38,112 nt of DNA from Achromobacter dolens (GCF_902859745.1 NZ_CADIJW010000052.1:1-38112); one strand, 5' to 3'. Positions 20,025-28,647 are shown, numbered from the stretch's first letter. The notes: generated from the letters alone by a model not told the origin. Numbers and translations are program-made.

Positions 20025-20182
20025 GGCGGTCTCGGTGGCCGGCTCCGGCCCGCGTGGTGTCGCGGCGGCTGGCGGAGCGGCTCGCAACCGTCGATGATCG
20101 CACATTCCCGAGCCCGCCGCGGCTTGCGGTATGCTGGGCGCTTTCCAACATTGGCCGCCCGCGTTGCGGCCCGTCAGCGCGC

Positions 20183-21427
20183 ATGTCCAGACGCACGAAC
20201 ACGGTGGCCGCAACGGTCGAAGGCCGCATCGACGCGATGCGGGTCGCGGTGCCTTTCGTCCGCGGCCAGGTGTGGTTCCGGGTCAACGGCGTGGCGGTCA
20301 ACGGCACCTTCGACGACCCGGCCGATATCCGCACGCTGCAGGGCTTGCGGCAACAGGCCACGCCGGTGCGCGTCGGCGTGCTCGAAGGCGGCCCTCGGGG
20401 ATTGCGTCATTTTTCCTGGTTGAACGCGGGGCAGGGCCGGGGCATCCCGCCGCGCTATTACGTCGATCAGCGCCGCCGGGGATGGCGCGGCATCGGCATC
20501 AGCCTGGCCGTGGCCGCGGTGGCCGGCGCCGGCGCCAGCCTGCTGGACCTGTCGTCGTTCGCGCAGGTGCTGTTGCTTGTGCTGGCGCTGACGGTGGCAC
20601 TGGTTGCCGTGCTGCTGGCTGGCTACTCGCTCTACGGCCTGTGGGACAACCGCCGGCATCGGGCGGCGATCCTGCGCAGCGAAGCGTTGTACCGCGACTT
20701 GCTGCAGACCCCCGTGCGGCACGTCGCGCCGACGGCGCAGGCGTCCGTCTCGCACCCGCAAGGCGAGGGCGAGACGCTGATCGCCGACGCGTCGCCCAAG
20801 ATCCTGCTGATACGCGGCGTCCTGGCGTCGCTGACGCACGAGTCCAGGCCGTCGGTCCGCACCGCGCCCAGTTATGGCGTCTATCGCTTTCAGGTGGGCG
20901 CGCGCCGCTTCATCATGTACGTCGCCGAGAATTTCGGCGACGCGCTGCCGTTCCTGGCCGAAGGCGACCAGGTGGAGGTGGCCGCCTATGCCGGCCAGAT
21001 CGCCGGCGCGGGGCCCGAGCAACTGGTCTACGGCCTGCGCAACCTGGAAGACGGCCGCGTCTATGTCTGCCACCACTATTTCCGCGCCGCCTTCACCGAC
21101 ATCGCGCCCGTGGGCGTGGGCCTGAGGCAGCGCGTGCCGATGCTGTCTTTGCTGGCGATCCTGCTCCTGGTGAGCTGGCTGGTGGTGGTGGCGGTGCTGT
21201 CCTCCTCCGATTCGCCGTCGAGTCGCGAGACGGCGCCCGAACTGGCCGCGGTGGCGTTCGTGTTTCTGCTGGTGGCCTGGCTTTGCGTCGCCTTGCCGCT
21301 GCTGATCCTGGACACGCGCTGGCGCATGGGCAGGCCGACGCGGCGCCAGCGCATCCTGGAGCGCATCTATCGCGCGCTGGGGCTGGGCACGCCGTTCGCG
21401 CCCACGGCGGTGATCGAGGAGGTTTAG
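20183..21427 (+). CDS. Uncharacterised four-helix membrane protein with two similar soluble domains
   Basis: I do not recognise a named family. The 414-residue protein has a soluble N-terminal domain (about 8-95), a helix pair (about 103-122 and 128-150), a second soluble domain (about 205-310), a second helix pair (about 321-340 and 354-375) and a basic tail. The two soluble parts look alike: each has VEGRIDAMR or IRGVLASLT, then a WFRVNGVAV or YRFQVGARR strand, a VRVGVLEG or VEVAAYAG strand, and a GLRHFSWLN or GLRNLEDGR end. This suggests an internal duplication. Start at 20183; a longer frame from 20054 has no visible support. The gene stops 1 base before the next start. Confidence 0.7.
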   Translation: MSRRTNTVAATVEGRIDAMRVAVPFVRGQVWFRVNGVAVNGTFDDPADIRTLQGLRQQATPVRVGVLEGGPRGLRHFSWLNAGQGRGIPPRYYVDQRRRGWRGIGISLAVAAVAGAGASLLDLSSFAQVLLLVLALTVALVAVLLAGYSLYGLWDNRRHRAAILRSEALYRDLLQTPVRHVAPTAQASVSHPQGEGETLIADASPKILLIRGVLASLTHESRPSVRTAPSYGVYRFQVGARRFIMYVAENFGDALPFLAEGDQVEVAAYAGQIAGAGPEQLVYGLRNLEDGRVYVCHHYFRAAFTDIAPVGVGLRQRVPMLSLLAILLLVSWLVVVAVLSSSDSPSSRETAPELAAVAFVFLLVAWLCVALPLLILDTRWRMGRPTRRQRILERIYRALGLGTPFAPTAVIEEV

Positions 21428-21428
21428 G

Positions 21429-22448
21429 ATGAAATTCTTTTTGGGTGGCCGGCGCGGCGGCGCGAAGCCGCCATTTCCTTGCGATTCCATGTTCAAGACC
21501 TTCCTGCGCTGCTGCCTCGTCCTGTCGTTCGCCTTCGGGGGCGGCGTTCACGCCGCGGGGTTCCAGCGCCTGAACCTGCCGATGGACATGAACGGCCCGG
21601 CCCTGCAGGGCGGCATCTGGTATCCGTGCGCCGCGCCGCCAAGGGAAGTGGCCATCGGCCGCGTCACCCTCGCGGCGACGCCGGACTGTCCGATGACCGA
21701 CGGGCGCAAGCCCCTCATCGTCATGTCGCACGGATCGGCCGGCTCGTACCTGGGCCATCACGACACCGCCGCGGCGCTGGCGGACGCCGGCTTCGTGGTG
21801 GCGGCGATCAACCATGTCGGCGACAACGCGGTGGACCGCTCGCGCCAGGGCTATCTGTCGATCTTCTCGACCCGGCCGCGCGAGATCAAGCGGCTGATCG
21901 ACTACCTGGCCGGCGCCTGGCCGCAGCGGGCGCAACTGGACGGCGCGGTGGGTTTCTTCGGCTTTTCGCGCGGCGGCTACACCGGCCTGGTGCTGGCCGG
22001 CGCGACGCCCGATTTCACGCATGGCCTGGCGCTCTGCGGCGACGAACCGTCACTGCCGATGTGCCGCGACATCCGCGACGGCAAGGTGCCAGCGCAACCC
22101 TATGTGAAGGATGCGCGCATCAAGGCGCTGGTCATCGCCGACCCGCTCAACGCGTTCGGCGCGGATGCGCTCAAGGCGGTGTCGATGCCGGTGCAGTTGT
22201 GGGCCTCGGAGCGGGGCGGCGACGGCGTCACGCCGGCCAGTGTCGAGGCGGTGCGCGAGGGGTTGCCGGCATCCGAGTTCCGCCCGGTGGCTGGCGCCGG
22301 GCACTTCGCGTTCCTGGCGCCGTGCTCGGCCGCGCAGGCCGAGGCCGGGCCGGCGATCTGCCGCGACGCGCCGGGTTTCGACCGCGCGGCGTGGCACCGT
22401 GACTTCAACGCGGCGGTGGTCGCGTTCTTCAAGACCGCGTTGCGCTGA
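21429..22448 (+). CDS. Exported alpha/beta hydrolase (dienelactone hydrolase / PAF-acetylhydrolase-like)
   Basis: The 339-residue protein has a signal-like segment (MFKTFLRCCLVLSFAFGGG, residues 21-39, with VHAA cleavage) and an alpha/beta hydrolase domain. The oxyanion-hole motif is MSHGSAGSY (99-107), the nucleophile elbow GFSRGG with Ser180, and the likely catalytic His lies in GAGHFAFL. It resembles predicted dienelactone hydrolases. GAGGAGG (21416-21422) favours the start at 21429, coupled to the upstream gene. An ATG at 21489 would give a more usual signal peptide. Several cysteines (67, 87, 203, 212) suggest disulfides in the periplasm. Substrate unknown. Confidence 0.85.
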   Translation: MKFFLGGRRGGAKPPFPCDSMFKTFLRCCLVLSFAFGGGVHAAGFQRLNLPMDMNGPALQGGIWYPCAAPPREVAIGRVTLAATPDCPMTDGRKPLIVMSHGSAGSYLGHHDTAAALADAGFVVAAINHVGDNAVDRSRQGYLSIFSTRPREIKRLIDYLAGAWPQRAQLDGAVGFFGFSRGGYTGLVLAGATPDFTHGLALCGDEPSLPMCRDIRDGKVPAQPYVKDARIKALVIADPLNAFGADALKAVSMPVQLWASERGGDGVTPASVEAVREGLPASEFRPVAGAGHFAFLAPCSAAQAEAGPAICRDAPGFDRAAWHRDFNAAVVAFFKTALR

Positions 22449-22461
22449 ACGCGCCGGGAAG

Positions 22462-22517
22462 CGCCGGCCTGCCGGCGTGAGCGGTTGACGGTCGATGCGC
22501 CCTGGCGTGCCGGGCGC
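22462..22517. terminator. Hairpins between convergent genes
   Basis: CGCCGGC-CT-GCCGGCG (22462-22477) and a second stem GCGCCC with GGGCGC (22497-22502 and 22512-22517, containing an inner GGC/GCC) fill the gap between two convergent stop codons. No T-tract is seen, so termination strength is uncertain. Confidence 0.4.
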
Positions 22518-22969
22518 TAGCGGCGGGCGTCGGCGGCGGCCCGCTTCCTGGCCGCGGCCTTGGGGCCGTCGCGAAACGCCACGTAGCAGCAATAGCGCTG
22601 GAAGTCCTTCCTGGCCAGCGCCAGGTACAGCCCCGTCGCGATCATGGCGGCACTGCACACAAAGCGGTGCAGCCAGATGTCGATCGAGTAGGGCATCAGC
22701 GAGGTCGTCAGGTACATGACCAGCACGCCAAAGCCCAGCAACGATACCATCAGCAGCCATCGCGCCCATTCGCTGCCACGGTACAGCCCGGCCAGCAGCA
22801 GCCCGGGAATGATCAGCTTGAGCAGGGGCGAGAGCTGCCCGCGCAGCAGCGGCATGAGGTCATAGCTGAGGGTGACCAGCGTGCCCGCCAGGACGATGTA
22901 CCAGAACCGCTGACTGGTAGGCGCGTGACGCCGGGGAGCTTGCCTTCCTTCACCATTGTTCTGCTGCAT
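22517..22969 (-). CDS. Small four-helix membrane protein of unknown function
   Basis: The 150-residue protein has a polar N-terminus rich in Gln, Arg and His. Four predicted helices follow: YIVLAGTLVTLSYDLMPLL, LLKLIIPGLLLAGLY, WLLMVSLLGFGVLVMYLT and FVCSAAMIATGLYLALA. The tail is very basic (GPKAAARKRAAADARR). AAGGAGAC just upstream of the ATG at 22969 supports the start. It is divergent from the DUF2971-like gene. No family name can be given with confidence. Confidence 0.75.
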   Translation of the reverse strand: MQQNNGEGRQAPRRHAPTSQRFWYIVLAGTLVTLSYDLMPLLRGQLSPLLKLIIPGLLLAGLYRGSEWARWLLMVSLLGFGVLVMYLTTSLMPYSIDIWLHRFVCSAAMIATGLYLALARKDFQRYCCYVAFRDGPKAAARKRAAADARR

Positions 22970-23059
22970 GGAGTCTCCTTTTTGCCAAGGGGCCAGTGTA
23001 ACGTCGTGCCGGCGGCGATGCGGGTAGACTGGCGGCTGGGTACACACCGGAGCACCGCC

Positions 23060-23695
23060 TTGGCCACCTCGTTGCGCAGATACACCGAGCTTCCCTACCT
23101 GATCGACTACCTGCAGACGGGCGAATTGGCGCTGCTCAATCCGAAGGCGTGGGACGACCGCAACGACTCGTTCTACATCGAGGAATACGCCCGCGCCAAG
23201 CGCCTGCTCGGCATCTATGCGCTGTGCCTGGCCGAGGCCTCCGAGACCTATCACCACTGGCGCGTGTTCTCCCACGGCAGCGGCGGGGTCTGCATCGAGT
23301 TCGACAAGGAAAAGCTGATCGAGCAGGTCAAAGCCGTGCCCGACCTGCGGGCCGAAGCGGTGCAGTACCGCACGATCAAGTCGCTGCGCGAGCAGCCGCC
23401 CGTCGAGGCCGACCTGCCGTTCCTCAAGCGCCACGCGTTCCGCGACGAAAAGGAGTTCCGCCTGTTCGTCTGCCGCAGGACGCGCGACACGCCGGTGCTG
23501 CGCATTCCGGTGGCGCCCGCGACCATCAAGCGCGTCACGCTCAGCCCGTGGCTGCCGGCCACCGTATGCGATCAGGTCAAGAAGGCGCTGAAGGCGATCA
23601 AGGGCTGCGAGAAGCTGCGCGTGTTCCGCTCGACGCTGGTCGAGAACGAGGATTGGAAGAAGTTCGCCAGCGCGGGCCGCAAGGAGCCGGCATGA
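23060..23695 (+). CDS. DUF2971-like protein
   Basis: The 211-residue protein begins LATSLRRYTELPYLIDYLQTG and continues LALLNPKAWDDRNDSFYIE, LCLAEASETYHHWRVFSHGSGGVCIEFD, then AEAVQYRTIKSL and HAFRDEKEFRLFVC. The order of a Y..L..YL start, a W-DD-ND segment, a shut-off W..F..G..G-CI-F segment and an E-E-R strand matches the DUF2971 family, whose function is unknown. The TTG at 23060 has GGAG 7 bases upstream; an ATG at 23018 would add 14 residues. The stop overlaps the next start (ATGA), so the two proteins are probably made together. Confidence 0.75.
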   Translation: MATSLRRYTELPYLIDYLQTGELALLNPKAWDDRNDSFYIEEYARAKRLLGIYALCLAEASETYHHWRVFSHGSGGVCIEFDKEKLIEQVKAVPDLRAEAVQYRTIKSLREQPPVEADLPFLKRHAFRDEKEFRLFVCRRTRDTPVLRIPVAPATIKRVTLSPWLPATVCDQVKKALKAIKGCEKLRVFRSTLVENEDWKKFASAGRKEPA

Positions 23696-25047
23696 CGGAC
23701 GGCAACGACAAGACGGCCGCGCAGGCCGCGCTGTCGCCGGCGCAGATCGTCGACGCCTTTGAGCGGCTGGGCTGGACGAACAACGACCCCATGGGCCAGG
23801 TGTTGCGGCTGCGCCGCGATGACCCGGCGGCGCTGGGGGAACTGGTCACGCGGTTCCTGGATCGCGGGCTCAAGCACGCCACCTTCATCGACGCCGCGCT
23901 CGACCTGATGGACGACGCCACCTATGCCGCCACGTTGCGGCAGGCGTGGCAGCGGGCGCTGCGCGGGCCGGCCTCGGAAGGCGTGGCGGAAGTGCTGGAT
24001 TCAGCCGCGCTGCAATGGCCGCAGCTGTTCGCGGGCCACTGGCCGGCGCTGCTGGCCATGGCGGAAGCCGGCGCGGGCGGCCCGCGTTTCAATATCGACC
24101 GGGCGTGGCGCGCGCTGGACGCCGAGACGGCGCGGGCGTGGCTGGCGCAACTGCCGCCGACGATCGAAGCGGATTCCCCGGACCAACTGCGCGCCCGCGC
24201 CCTGTTGCACTCGCGCCAGCCGCGGACGGTGTTGCGCGCGTGGCGCCAGGGCTTCGGGGGAGGCGTGGATCCCGACGCCATCTATTGGCTGATGGAAGTG
24301 GGCTATGCCGACGACGACGGCCAGGCGCGCGCGCTGCATGGCGAGCAGCCCCTGCACATCCGTTTCGACGCGGCGCAACGCAAGCAGATGACGGCCTCGC
24401 AACCCGCGTGGCGGCGCGAGATCCAGCGCCTGCATCCCACCTGGGGTTCGCCGGCGCCGGATCCCGCGTCGCCGATGGCCACCGTGACGGCGGGCCGCAT
24501 GGGTGGCACGCTCGCGGCCGCCTGCGGCCTGTGCCATGGACCCTTGCATCGCCTGTTGACCTTGCCGCGCCCCGAGGTGGCCGGTATCGATTGCGCCACA
24601 CCGCTGACGCTGGCCACCTGCCTGTCGTGCCAGGGGTGGGAACAGGACGGCCCGATCCTCTTCTTCCAACACGACGGCGGCGGCGCGCCGCAAGCGCATC
24701 CGTCGCAGCGCCGGGCCGAGCCGGTGACGCCGGAGTTTCCCGCCGAACCGCTGCGCGAGGCCGACGTGGCCCTGTTCCAGGCCCCGGCGCGCTGGGCCTG
24801 GCAGGACTGGGGCGATTCCAACGGCCGCCAGAACCTGAGCCGTGTCGGCGGCCCGCCCAGCTGGGTGCAGTCGGCGGACTACCCCGCCTGTCCGGATTGC
24901 GACCGGCGCATGTCGTTCGCGATGCAGCTCGATTCCGACCTGCCGCAGGCGGACGGCGGCGACTGGATGTGGGGCAGCGGCGGCTGCAACTACAGCTTCT
25001 GGTGCGGCCACTGCCGCGTCAGCGCACATCTGTGGCAATGCACCTGA
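23692..25047 (+). CDS. Large protein with two C-terminal zinc-ribbon-like units, function unknown
   Basis: The 451-residue protein has an alpha-helical N-terminal half (about 15-200) that resembles helical-repeat scaffolds and two cysteine-rich parts. The first has CGLCHGPLHRLL followed by LATCLSCQGW (about residues 279-325). The second, near the end, has PACPDCDRRMSFAMQLDSD and then GGCNYSFWCGHCRVSAHLWQC. The last part recalls DUF1963/YwqG-like proteins. AAGGAG (23681-23686) is its ribosome site and its start overlaps the DUF2971-like stop. No catalytic motif is seen. Confidence 0.7.
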   Translation: MTDGNDKTAAQAALSPAQIVDAFERLGWTNNDPMGQVLRLRRDDPAALGELVTRFLDRGLKHATFIDAALDLMDDATYAATLRQAWQRALRGPASEGVAEVLDSAALQWPQLFAGHWPALLAMAEAGAGGPRFNIDRAWRALDAETARAWLAQLPPTIEADSPDQLRARALLHSRQPRTVLRAWRQGFGGGVDPDAIYWLMEVGYADDDGQARALHGEQPLHIRFDAAQRKQMTASQPAWRREIQRLHPTWGSPAPDPASPMATVTAGRMGGTLAAACGLCHGPLHRLLTLPRPEVAGIDCATPLTLATCLSCQGWEQDGPILFFQHDGGGAPQAHPSQRRAEPVTPEFPAEPLREADVALFQAPARWAWQDWGDSNGRQNLSRVGGPPSWVQSADYPACPDCDRRMSFAMQLDSDLPQADGGDWMWGSGGCNYSFWCGHCRVSAHLWQCT

Positions 25048-25122
25048 ACGTCGCGCCGCCGGCATCAGCGGGGATCCCCGCCGCGCCTTTCACTGCGTAC
25101 GCGACGCGGACCGCGCGCATGC

Positions 25123-26082
25123 CTACACCGGCCGGCTGGCCTGCGCGCGCCAGCACTTGACGGGGTCATCGCGCACCAGCGACTGGTGTACGCCGATCCC
25201 AGCCATCACGCCCGAGGCGCTGGCCAGCGTGGCATTGCCCATCTGCAGGCTGGCATCGCCCGCGGCGTACACGCCCGGCACCGTGGTCTGCTTGAAATCG
25301 TCGACCCGCAGGTAAGGCCCCAGCAAGCCCTCGTCGAAGGCGCAGCCCAGCTGCATTGCCAGCGGGCTGGCCATGTGCACGCGGCTGGCGACGAACAGCG
25401 CATTGACCAGCAGGCGGCGGCCATCGGCCAACTGCACCGCGTCGATGCGCGGCGCCGGGCCGAGCAACTGCGTCACCGGGGTGCGCTCGATGCGCACGCC
25501 ACGGGCGGTCAGCAGCGCGGCCTGCTCGGCATCGGGCTCGAACTCGCCCTGGGTGAAGTAGGTGGTGGGGCCCCAGTCGGGCAGCAGCGCGGCCTGGTGC
25601 GAGGACATGGGGTGGGCGGCCAGCACGCCCAGCGGCTGGTCGGCCACTTCATAGCCATGGCAGTAGGGGCAGTGCAGCACCGTCCGGCCCCAGCGTTCCC
25701 GCAGGCCCGGCAGCGCGGGGAGTTCGTCGCGCACGCCGATGGCCAGGATCAGGCGTGCGCCGCGCAGTTCGCGGCCATCTTCCATGGTGACGAGGAAGCG
25801 GCCCGATTCGCCGGCGGCGCTGGCGGCGGCGCCGTCGATGAAGTCCACGGTGCGGTAGGCGCCCAGTTGGGCGCGTCCAACGGCGACGATCTCGGCCGGC
25901 GTCTTGCCGTCCTGGCCCAGGAACCCGTGCGAATGCGCGGCAAAGCGGTTGCGTGGCAGGCCGGCATCCACCAGCGCGATGCGGCGGCGGGCACGGGCCA
26001 ACTGCATCGCGGCCGACAGGCCGGCGAAGCTGCCGCCGATGATGATGGCGTCGTAGCAGGGGGGCAGTTTTTCGGGCTTCAT
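25123..26082 (-). CDS. Thioredoxin-reductase-like flavoprotein with CPYC centre but no evident NAD(P)H motif
   Basis: The 319-residue protein has the FAD site IIIGGSFAGLSAAMQLARA (13-31), the redox pair Cys138-Pro-Tyr-Cys141 followed by HGYE, and the second FAD motif GVYAAGDAS near residue 275. This is the layout of low-molecular-weight thioredoxin reductases. Where they have the second glycine motif for NADPH, this protein reads LGVLAAHPMSSHQAALLPDW. CPYCHGYE with a lost NADPH motif is also seen in dithiol oxidases of the GliT/HlmI type. It is divergent from an Rrf2 regulator. Both a reductase using another donor and an oxygen-dependent oxidase are possible. Confidence 0.85.
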   Translation of the reverse strand: MKPEKLPPCYDAIIIGGSFAGLSAAMQLARARRRIALVDAGLPRNRFAAHSHGFLGQDGKTPAEIVAVGRAQLGAYRTVDFIDGAAASAAGESGRFLVTMEDGRELRGARLILAIGVRDELPALPGLRERWGRTVLHCPYCHGYEVADQPLGVLAAHPMSSHQAALLPDWGPTTYFTQGEFEPDAEQAALLTARGVRIERTPVTQLLGPAPRIDAVQLADGRRLLVNALFVASRVHMASPLAMQLGCAFDEGLLGPYLRVDDFKQTTVPGVYAAGDASLQMGNATLASASGVMAGIGVHQSLVRDDPVKCWRAQASRPV

Positions 26083-26175
26083 CGCTATCTCGATACTTTA
26101 AAAGTTGCATGATACGGCGATCCCGCCCGGTCATGCAACTTATAATGTTTCAAACCATGAACCAGGAGTCTTTCC
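26083..26175. promoter_or_regulatory. Divergent promoter region with 11-bp inverted repeat
   Basis: AAGTTGCATGA (26102-26112) and TCATGCAACTT (26131-26141) are perfect inverted copies. The right copy runs into a consensus -10 box, TATAAT (26141-26146), for the Rrf2 gene; the left copy abuts AT-rich sequence in front of the flavoprotein gene. Two regulator-binding sites, or one large dyad, are likely. CAGGAG (26163-26168) serves the Rrf2 gene. Confidence 0.7.
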
Positions 26176-26616
26176 ATGCGCAGTGATAACCGCCTGTCCC
26201 GCATGCTGCACGTGCTGCTGCACATGGCGGAGCAGGACGCGCCGCTGACTTCCGAGACCATCGGCAAGATGCTGAGCACCAATCCCGTGGTGGTGCGGCG
26301 CATGATGTCCGGCCTGCGCGATCGCGGCTACGTGCAATCGGAAAAGGGCCACGGCGGCGGCTGGGTGCTGACGCGCCCGTTGTCCGAGCTGACGCTGCTG
26401 GACGTCTACCAGGCGCTGGGCGAGCCGCCGATCTTCGCGCTCGGGCTGGACCAGAGCGAACCGAAGTGCCTGGTGGAGCAGGCCGTCAACGCCGGGCTGG
26501 AAGGCGCGATGGCCGAGTCGCGCCGGCTGCTGCTGGAACGCTTCGCGACCATCCGCATGGATCAGTTGGCGCGGGACTTCCAGGAACGGCTCAAGCAGCA
26601 TCCCCATTGCGGCTGA
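26176..26616 (+). CDS. Rrf2-family transcriptional regulator without Fe-S cysteine cluster
   Basis: The 146-residue protein is an Rrf2 winged-helix regulator: SRMLHVLLHMAEQ, LTSETIGKMLSTNPVVVRRM (helix-turn-helix, about 24-43), KGHGGGWVLTRPLSELTLLDVYQAL (57-81). It has only Cys98 (PKCLVEQAV) and Cys145 (PHCG) and lacks the three-cysteine cluster of IscR or NsrR. It therefore resembles YwnA-type members, which do not bind iron-sulfur clusters. Thiol chemistry at Cys98 could be the signal. Its 3' end overlaps the convergent NmrA-like gene by 26 bases. Confidence 0.9.
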   Translation: MRSDNRLSRMLHVLLHMAEQDAPLTSETIGKMLSTNPVVVRRMMSGLRDRGYVQSEKGHGGGWVLTRPLSELTLLDVYQALGEPPIFALGLDQSEPKCLVEQAVNAGLEGAMAESRRLLLERFATIRMDQLARDFQERLKQHPHCG

Positions 26617-27475
26617 CGGCGGTCGTCAGCGCGCGCACCACGTCCACCAGGGCGACCTGGCCCTTGATGATCCGGTCGCGCGGACCTTCGAAGTCGATCC
26701 ACCCTTCATTGAAGCCGTCCAGCATCTGAATGCGGGGGATCGGATCGCGCATGCCCTGGGCCGTGAACAGCGCGCCCCAGCGCTCGCGCGGCACGGCGCG
26801 GACGGCCACCGACCGGCCCAGCACTTCGGCAAAGGCCCGGGCGGCATTGAGCGGACTGACCCGTTGCGGGCCCTCCAGTTCCACCACACGCAGGCCGGTC
26901 CAGTCTTCCCGCAGCAGTTGCGCGCCGACCCGGCCGACGTCGGCCGTGGCCACCATCGGAATGGCGCGCTCCAGCGGTTGCAGGTACGAGTCGATGACGC
27001 CCTGGTCGCGGGCGCTGGCGACATCCCAGGCCAGGTTCTCCATGAACCAGCCCGGGCGCAGCAGCGTCACCGGCAATGGCAGGCGGCGCAGCGCCTGTTC
27101 CATCAGGGTGCGCTGGGTCAGCAGGTTCTGCTGGTCGGACTGGGCGCCGATGGTCGACAGGCATACGACCTTGGCGGGTTGGCCCAGCGCAATGGCGGAG
27201 GTGACCGCGTCGATGACGGCGCGGGCCTCGGGAAAGCCGGGCCTCGGATCGAATTCGGACGGCGGCAGGATGAATACCCCGTCGGCCCCGGCGAAGGCGC
27301 GCGCCAAGGCGTCGGCATCGGTCATGTCGGCGATGGCCACGTCGCAGCCGCGGGCGATCCAGGCGGCGGCGTTGGCAGGGTTGCGCAGCACGGCGCGCAC
27401 GGGCAGGCCCGCTTGCAGCAAAGAGGCGGCGAGCGCGCCGCCGACCTTGCCGCTGATTCCGGTAATGGCATACAT
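26591..27475 (-). CDS. NmrA-like NAD(P)-binding protein (atypical short-chain dehydrogenase)
   Basis: The 294-residue protein has an N-terminal Rossmann motif GISGKVGGALAASLL (5-19). Other family features are VRAVLRNP, the acidic IADMTDAD after strand 3, a GVFILPPSEFDP segment, VCLSTIGAQSDQ and LLRPGWFMENLAWD. These fit NmrA/QOR2-type proteins that bind NAD(P) and either reduce quinones or act as redox sensors. The start at 27475 has GGAGAG upstream; an ATG at 27547 gives an Arg-rich extension with no counterpart. It is divergent from a LysR gene that probably controls it. Confidence 0.88.
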   Translation of the reverse strand: MYAITGISGKVGGALAASLLQAGLPVRAVLRNPANAAAWIARGCDVAIADMTDADALARAFAGADGVFILPPSEFDPRPGFPEARAVIDAVTSAIALGQPAKVVCLSTIGAQSDQQNLLTQRTLMEQALRRLPLPVTLLRPGWFMENLAWDVASARDQGVIDSYLQPLERAIPMVATADVGRVGAQLLREDWTGLRVVELEGPQRVSPLNAARAFAEVLGRSVAVRAVPRERWGALFTAQGMRDPIPRIQMLDGFNEGWIDFEGPRDRIIKGQVALVDVVRALTTAVSRNGDAA

Positions 27476-27565
27476 GGGATTCTCTCCAGGTGGGGGGCGG
27501 GATGCGGATCGATCACGCCGGAACGCATCGTAGGCGCTGGCGATCATTGAGAGAATGGCAATTCA

Positions 27566-27582
27566 GTCATAACATTCATGAC
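27566..27582. promoter_or_regulatory. Candidate LysR binding dyad
   Basis: GTCAT, seven bases, ATGAC form a short perfect dyad in a locally AT-rich patch between the NmrA-like and LysR genes, 27 bases before the LysR start. The size suits a LysR-type recognition site. Confidence 0.4.
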
Positions 27583-27609
27583 GTTTGCTCACTTATCTGG
27601 AATGTCTCG

Positions 27610-28515
27610 ATGGATGGCCGCATATTGGCGAATATCGGCGTATTGGCCGCCGTGGTGGAAAGCGGCAGCTTCGCGCGCGCGGCGCAAACGCTCGGAATCA
27701 CGGCCTCCGGGGTCAGCCGCGCCGTGAGCCGGCTGGAGGCCGGCGTTGGCGTGCGACTGCTGGACCGCACCACGCGGGCGGTGGCGCTGACCGAAGAGGG
27801 GCGTCGGCTGTACGAACAGATCAATCCGCTCGTCGCCGGCATCGGCGAAGCGATCGACAGCGCCAGCGGCGCGTCGGTGGCGGTCAAGGGTCGCCTGCGC
27901 GTCAACGCCGATGCCTTTTTCGCCCGTCTGATCTTGGCGCCCCACGTGGGGCGGTTTCTGCAGGCGCATCCCGAGCTGACGCTCGATCTGGCCACGCGCG
28001 AGCAATTGGGAGACCTGGTGTCCGAGGGCTTCGATGTGGCGATCCGCTTCGGCGAGCCGCCGTCTTCCTCGCTGGTATCGCGCAAGCTGCTCGATACCCG
28101 TTCGCTGACCGTGGCCGCGCCGTCCTATGTGCGCAAGCATGGCGCGCCCGCGACGCCGGCCGATCTGGCGCGTCATGCCTGCATCCAGATGCGCAGTCCC
28201 ATGACCGGCCAGCCGTTGGCGTGGTCGTACCGCAAGAACGGCCGGACCACACAAGTACAGACCTCGGGTCAATTGCACCTGTCCGATGGCTGGACGATGC
28301 TGGGCGCGTGCCTGGCGGGCGCGGGCATCGCCCGTTTCAAGGCCAGCGGCGTGCGTGAACTGATCCGCAAAGGCGAGCTGGTCGAGTTATTGCCGGACTA
28401 TGTCGGTGACCGCTACGCCCTCTACGCGCTGTATCCTTCCCGCCATCTGCCCGCTGCCAAGGTGCGCGCGTTCATCGAGTTCGTGGTCGGCATCCTGGAC
28501 GATCCCGCGGGGTAG
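27610..28515 (+). CDS. LysR-family transcriptional regulator
   Basis: The 301-residue protein has the LysR helix-turn-helix (about 6-63: VESGSFARAAQTLGITASGV, SRAVSRLEAGVGVRLLDRTT, VALTEEGRRLYE) and a periplasmic-binding-like effector domain (about 90-295). FDVAIRFGEPPSSSLVSRKL is typical of the CrgA/PtxR-like subgroup. The ATG at 27610 is used since the N-terminal helix follows directly. It is divergent from the NmrA-like gene, the usual arrangement for a LysR regulator and its target. The ligand is unknown. Confidence 0.93.
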   Translation: MDGRILANIGVLAAVVESGSFARAAQTLGITASGVSRAVSRLEAGVGVRLLDRTTRAVALTEEGRRLYEQINPLVAGIGEAIDSASGASVAVKGRLRVNADAFFARLILAPHVGRFLQAHPELTLDLATREQLGDLVSEGFDVAIRFGEPPSSSLVSRKLLDTRSLTVAAPSYVRKHGAPATPADLARHACIQMRSPMTGQPLAWSYRKNGRTTQVQTSGQLHLSDGWTMLGACLAGAGIARFKASGVRELIRKGELVELLPDYVGDRYALYALYPSRHLPAAKVRAFIEFVVGILDDPAG

Positions 28516-28647
28516 GGCACGCCACCGGCCGCCGGTGTATCCTCGCAGGCGAGCCCGCCCCGCATCCCGGGCGCCGGCCCGCGCAAGAGAACACGGACGG
28601 CGGCCATCCGCGCCAGTTCGGCACTGCCCGACCAGGAGACATCGAAC

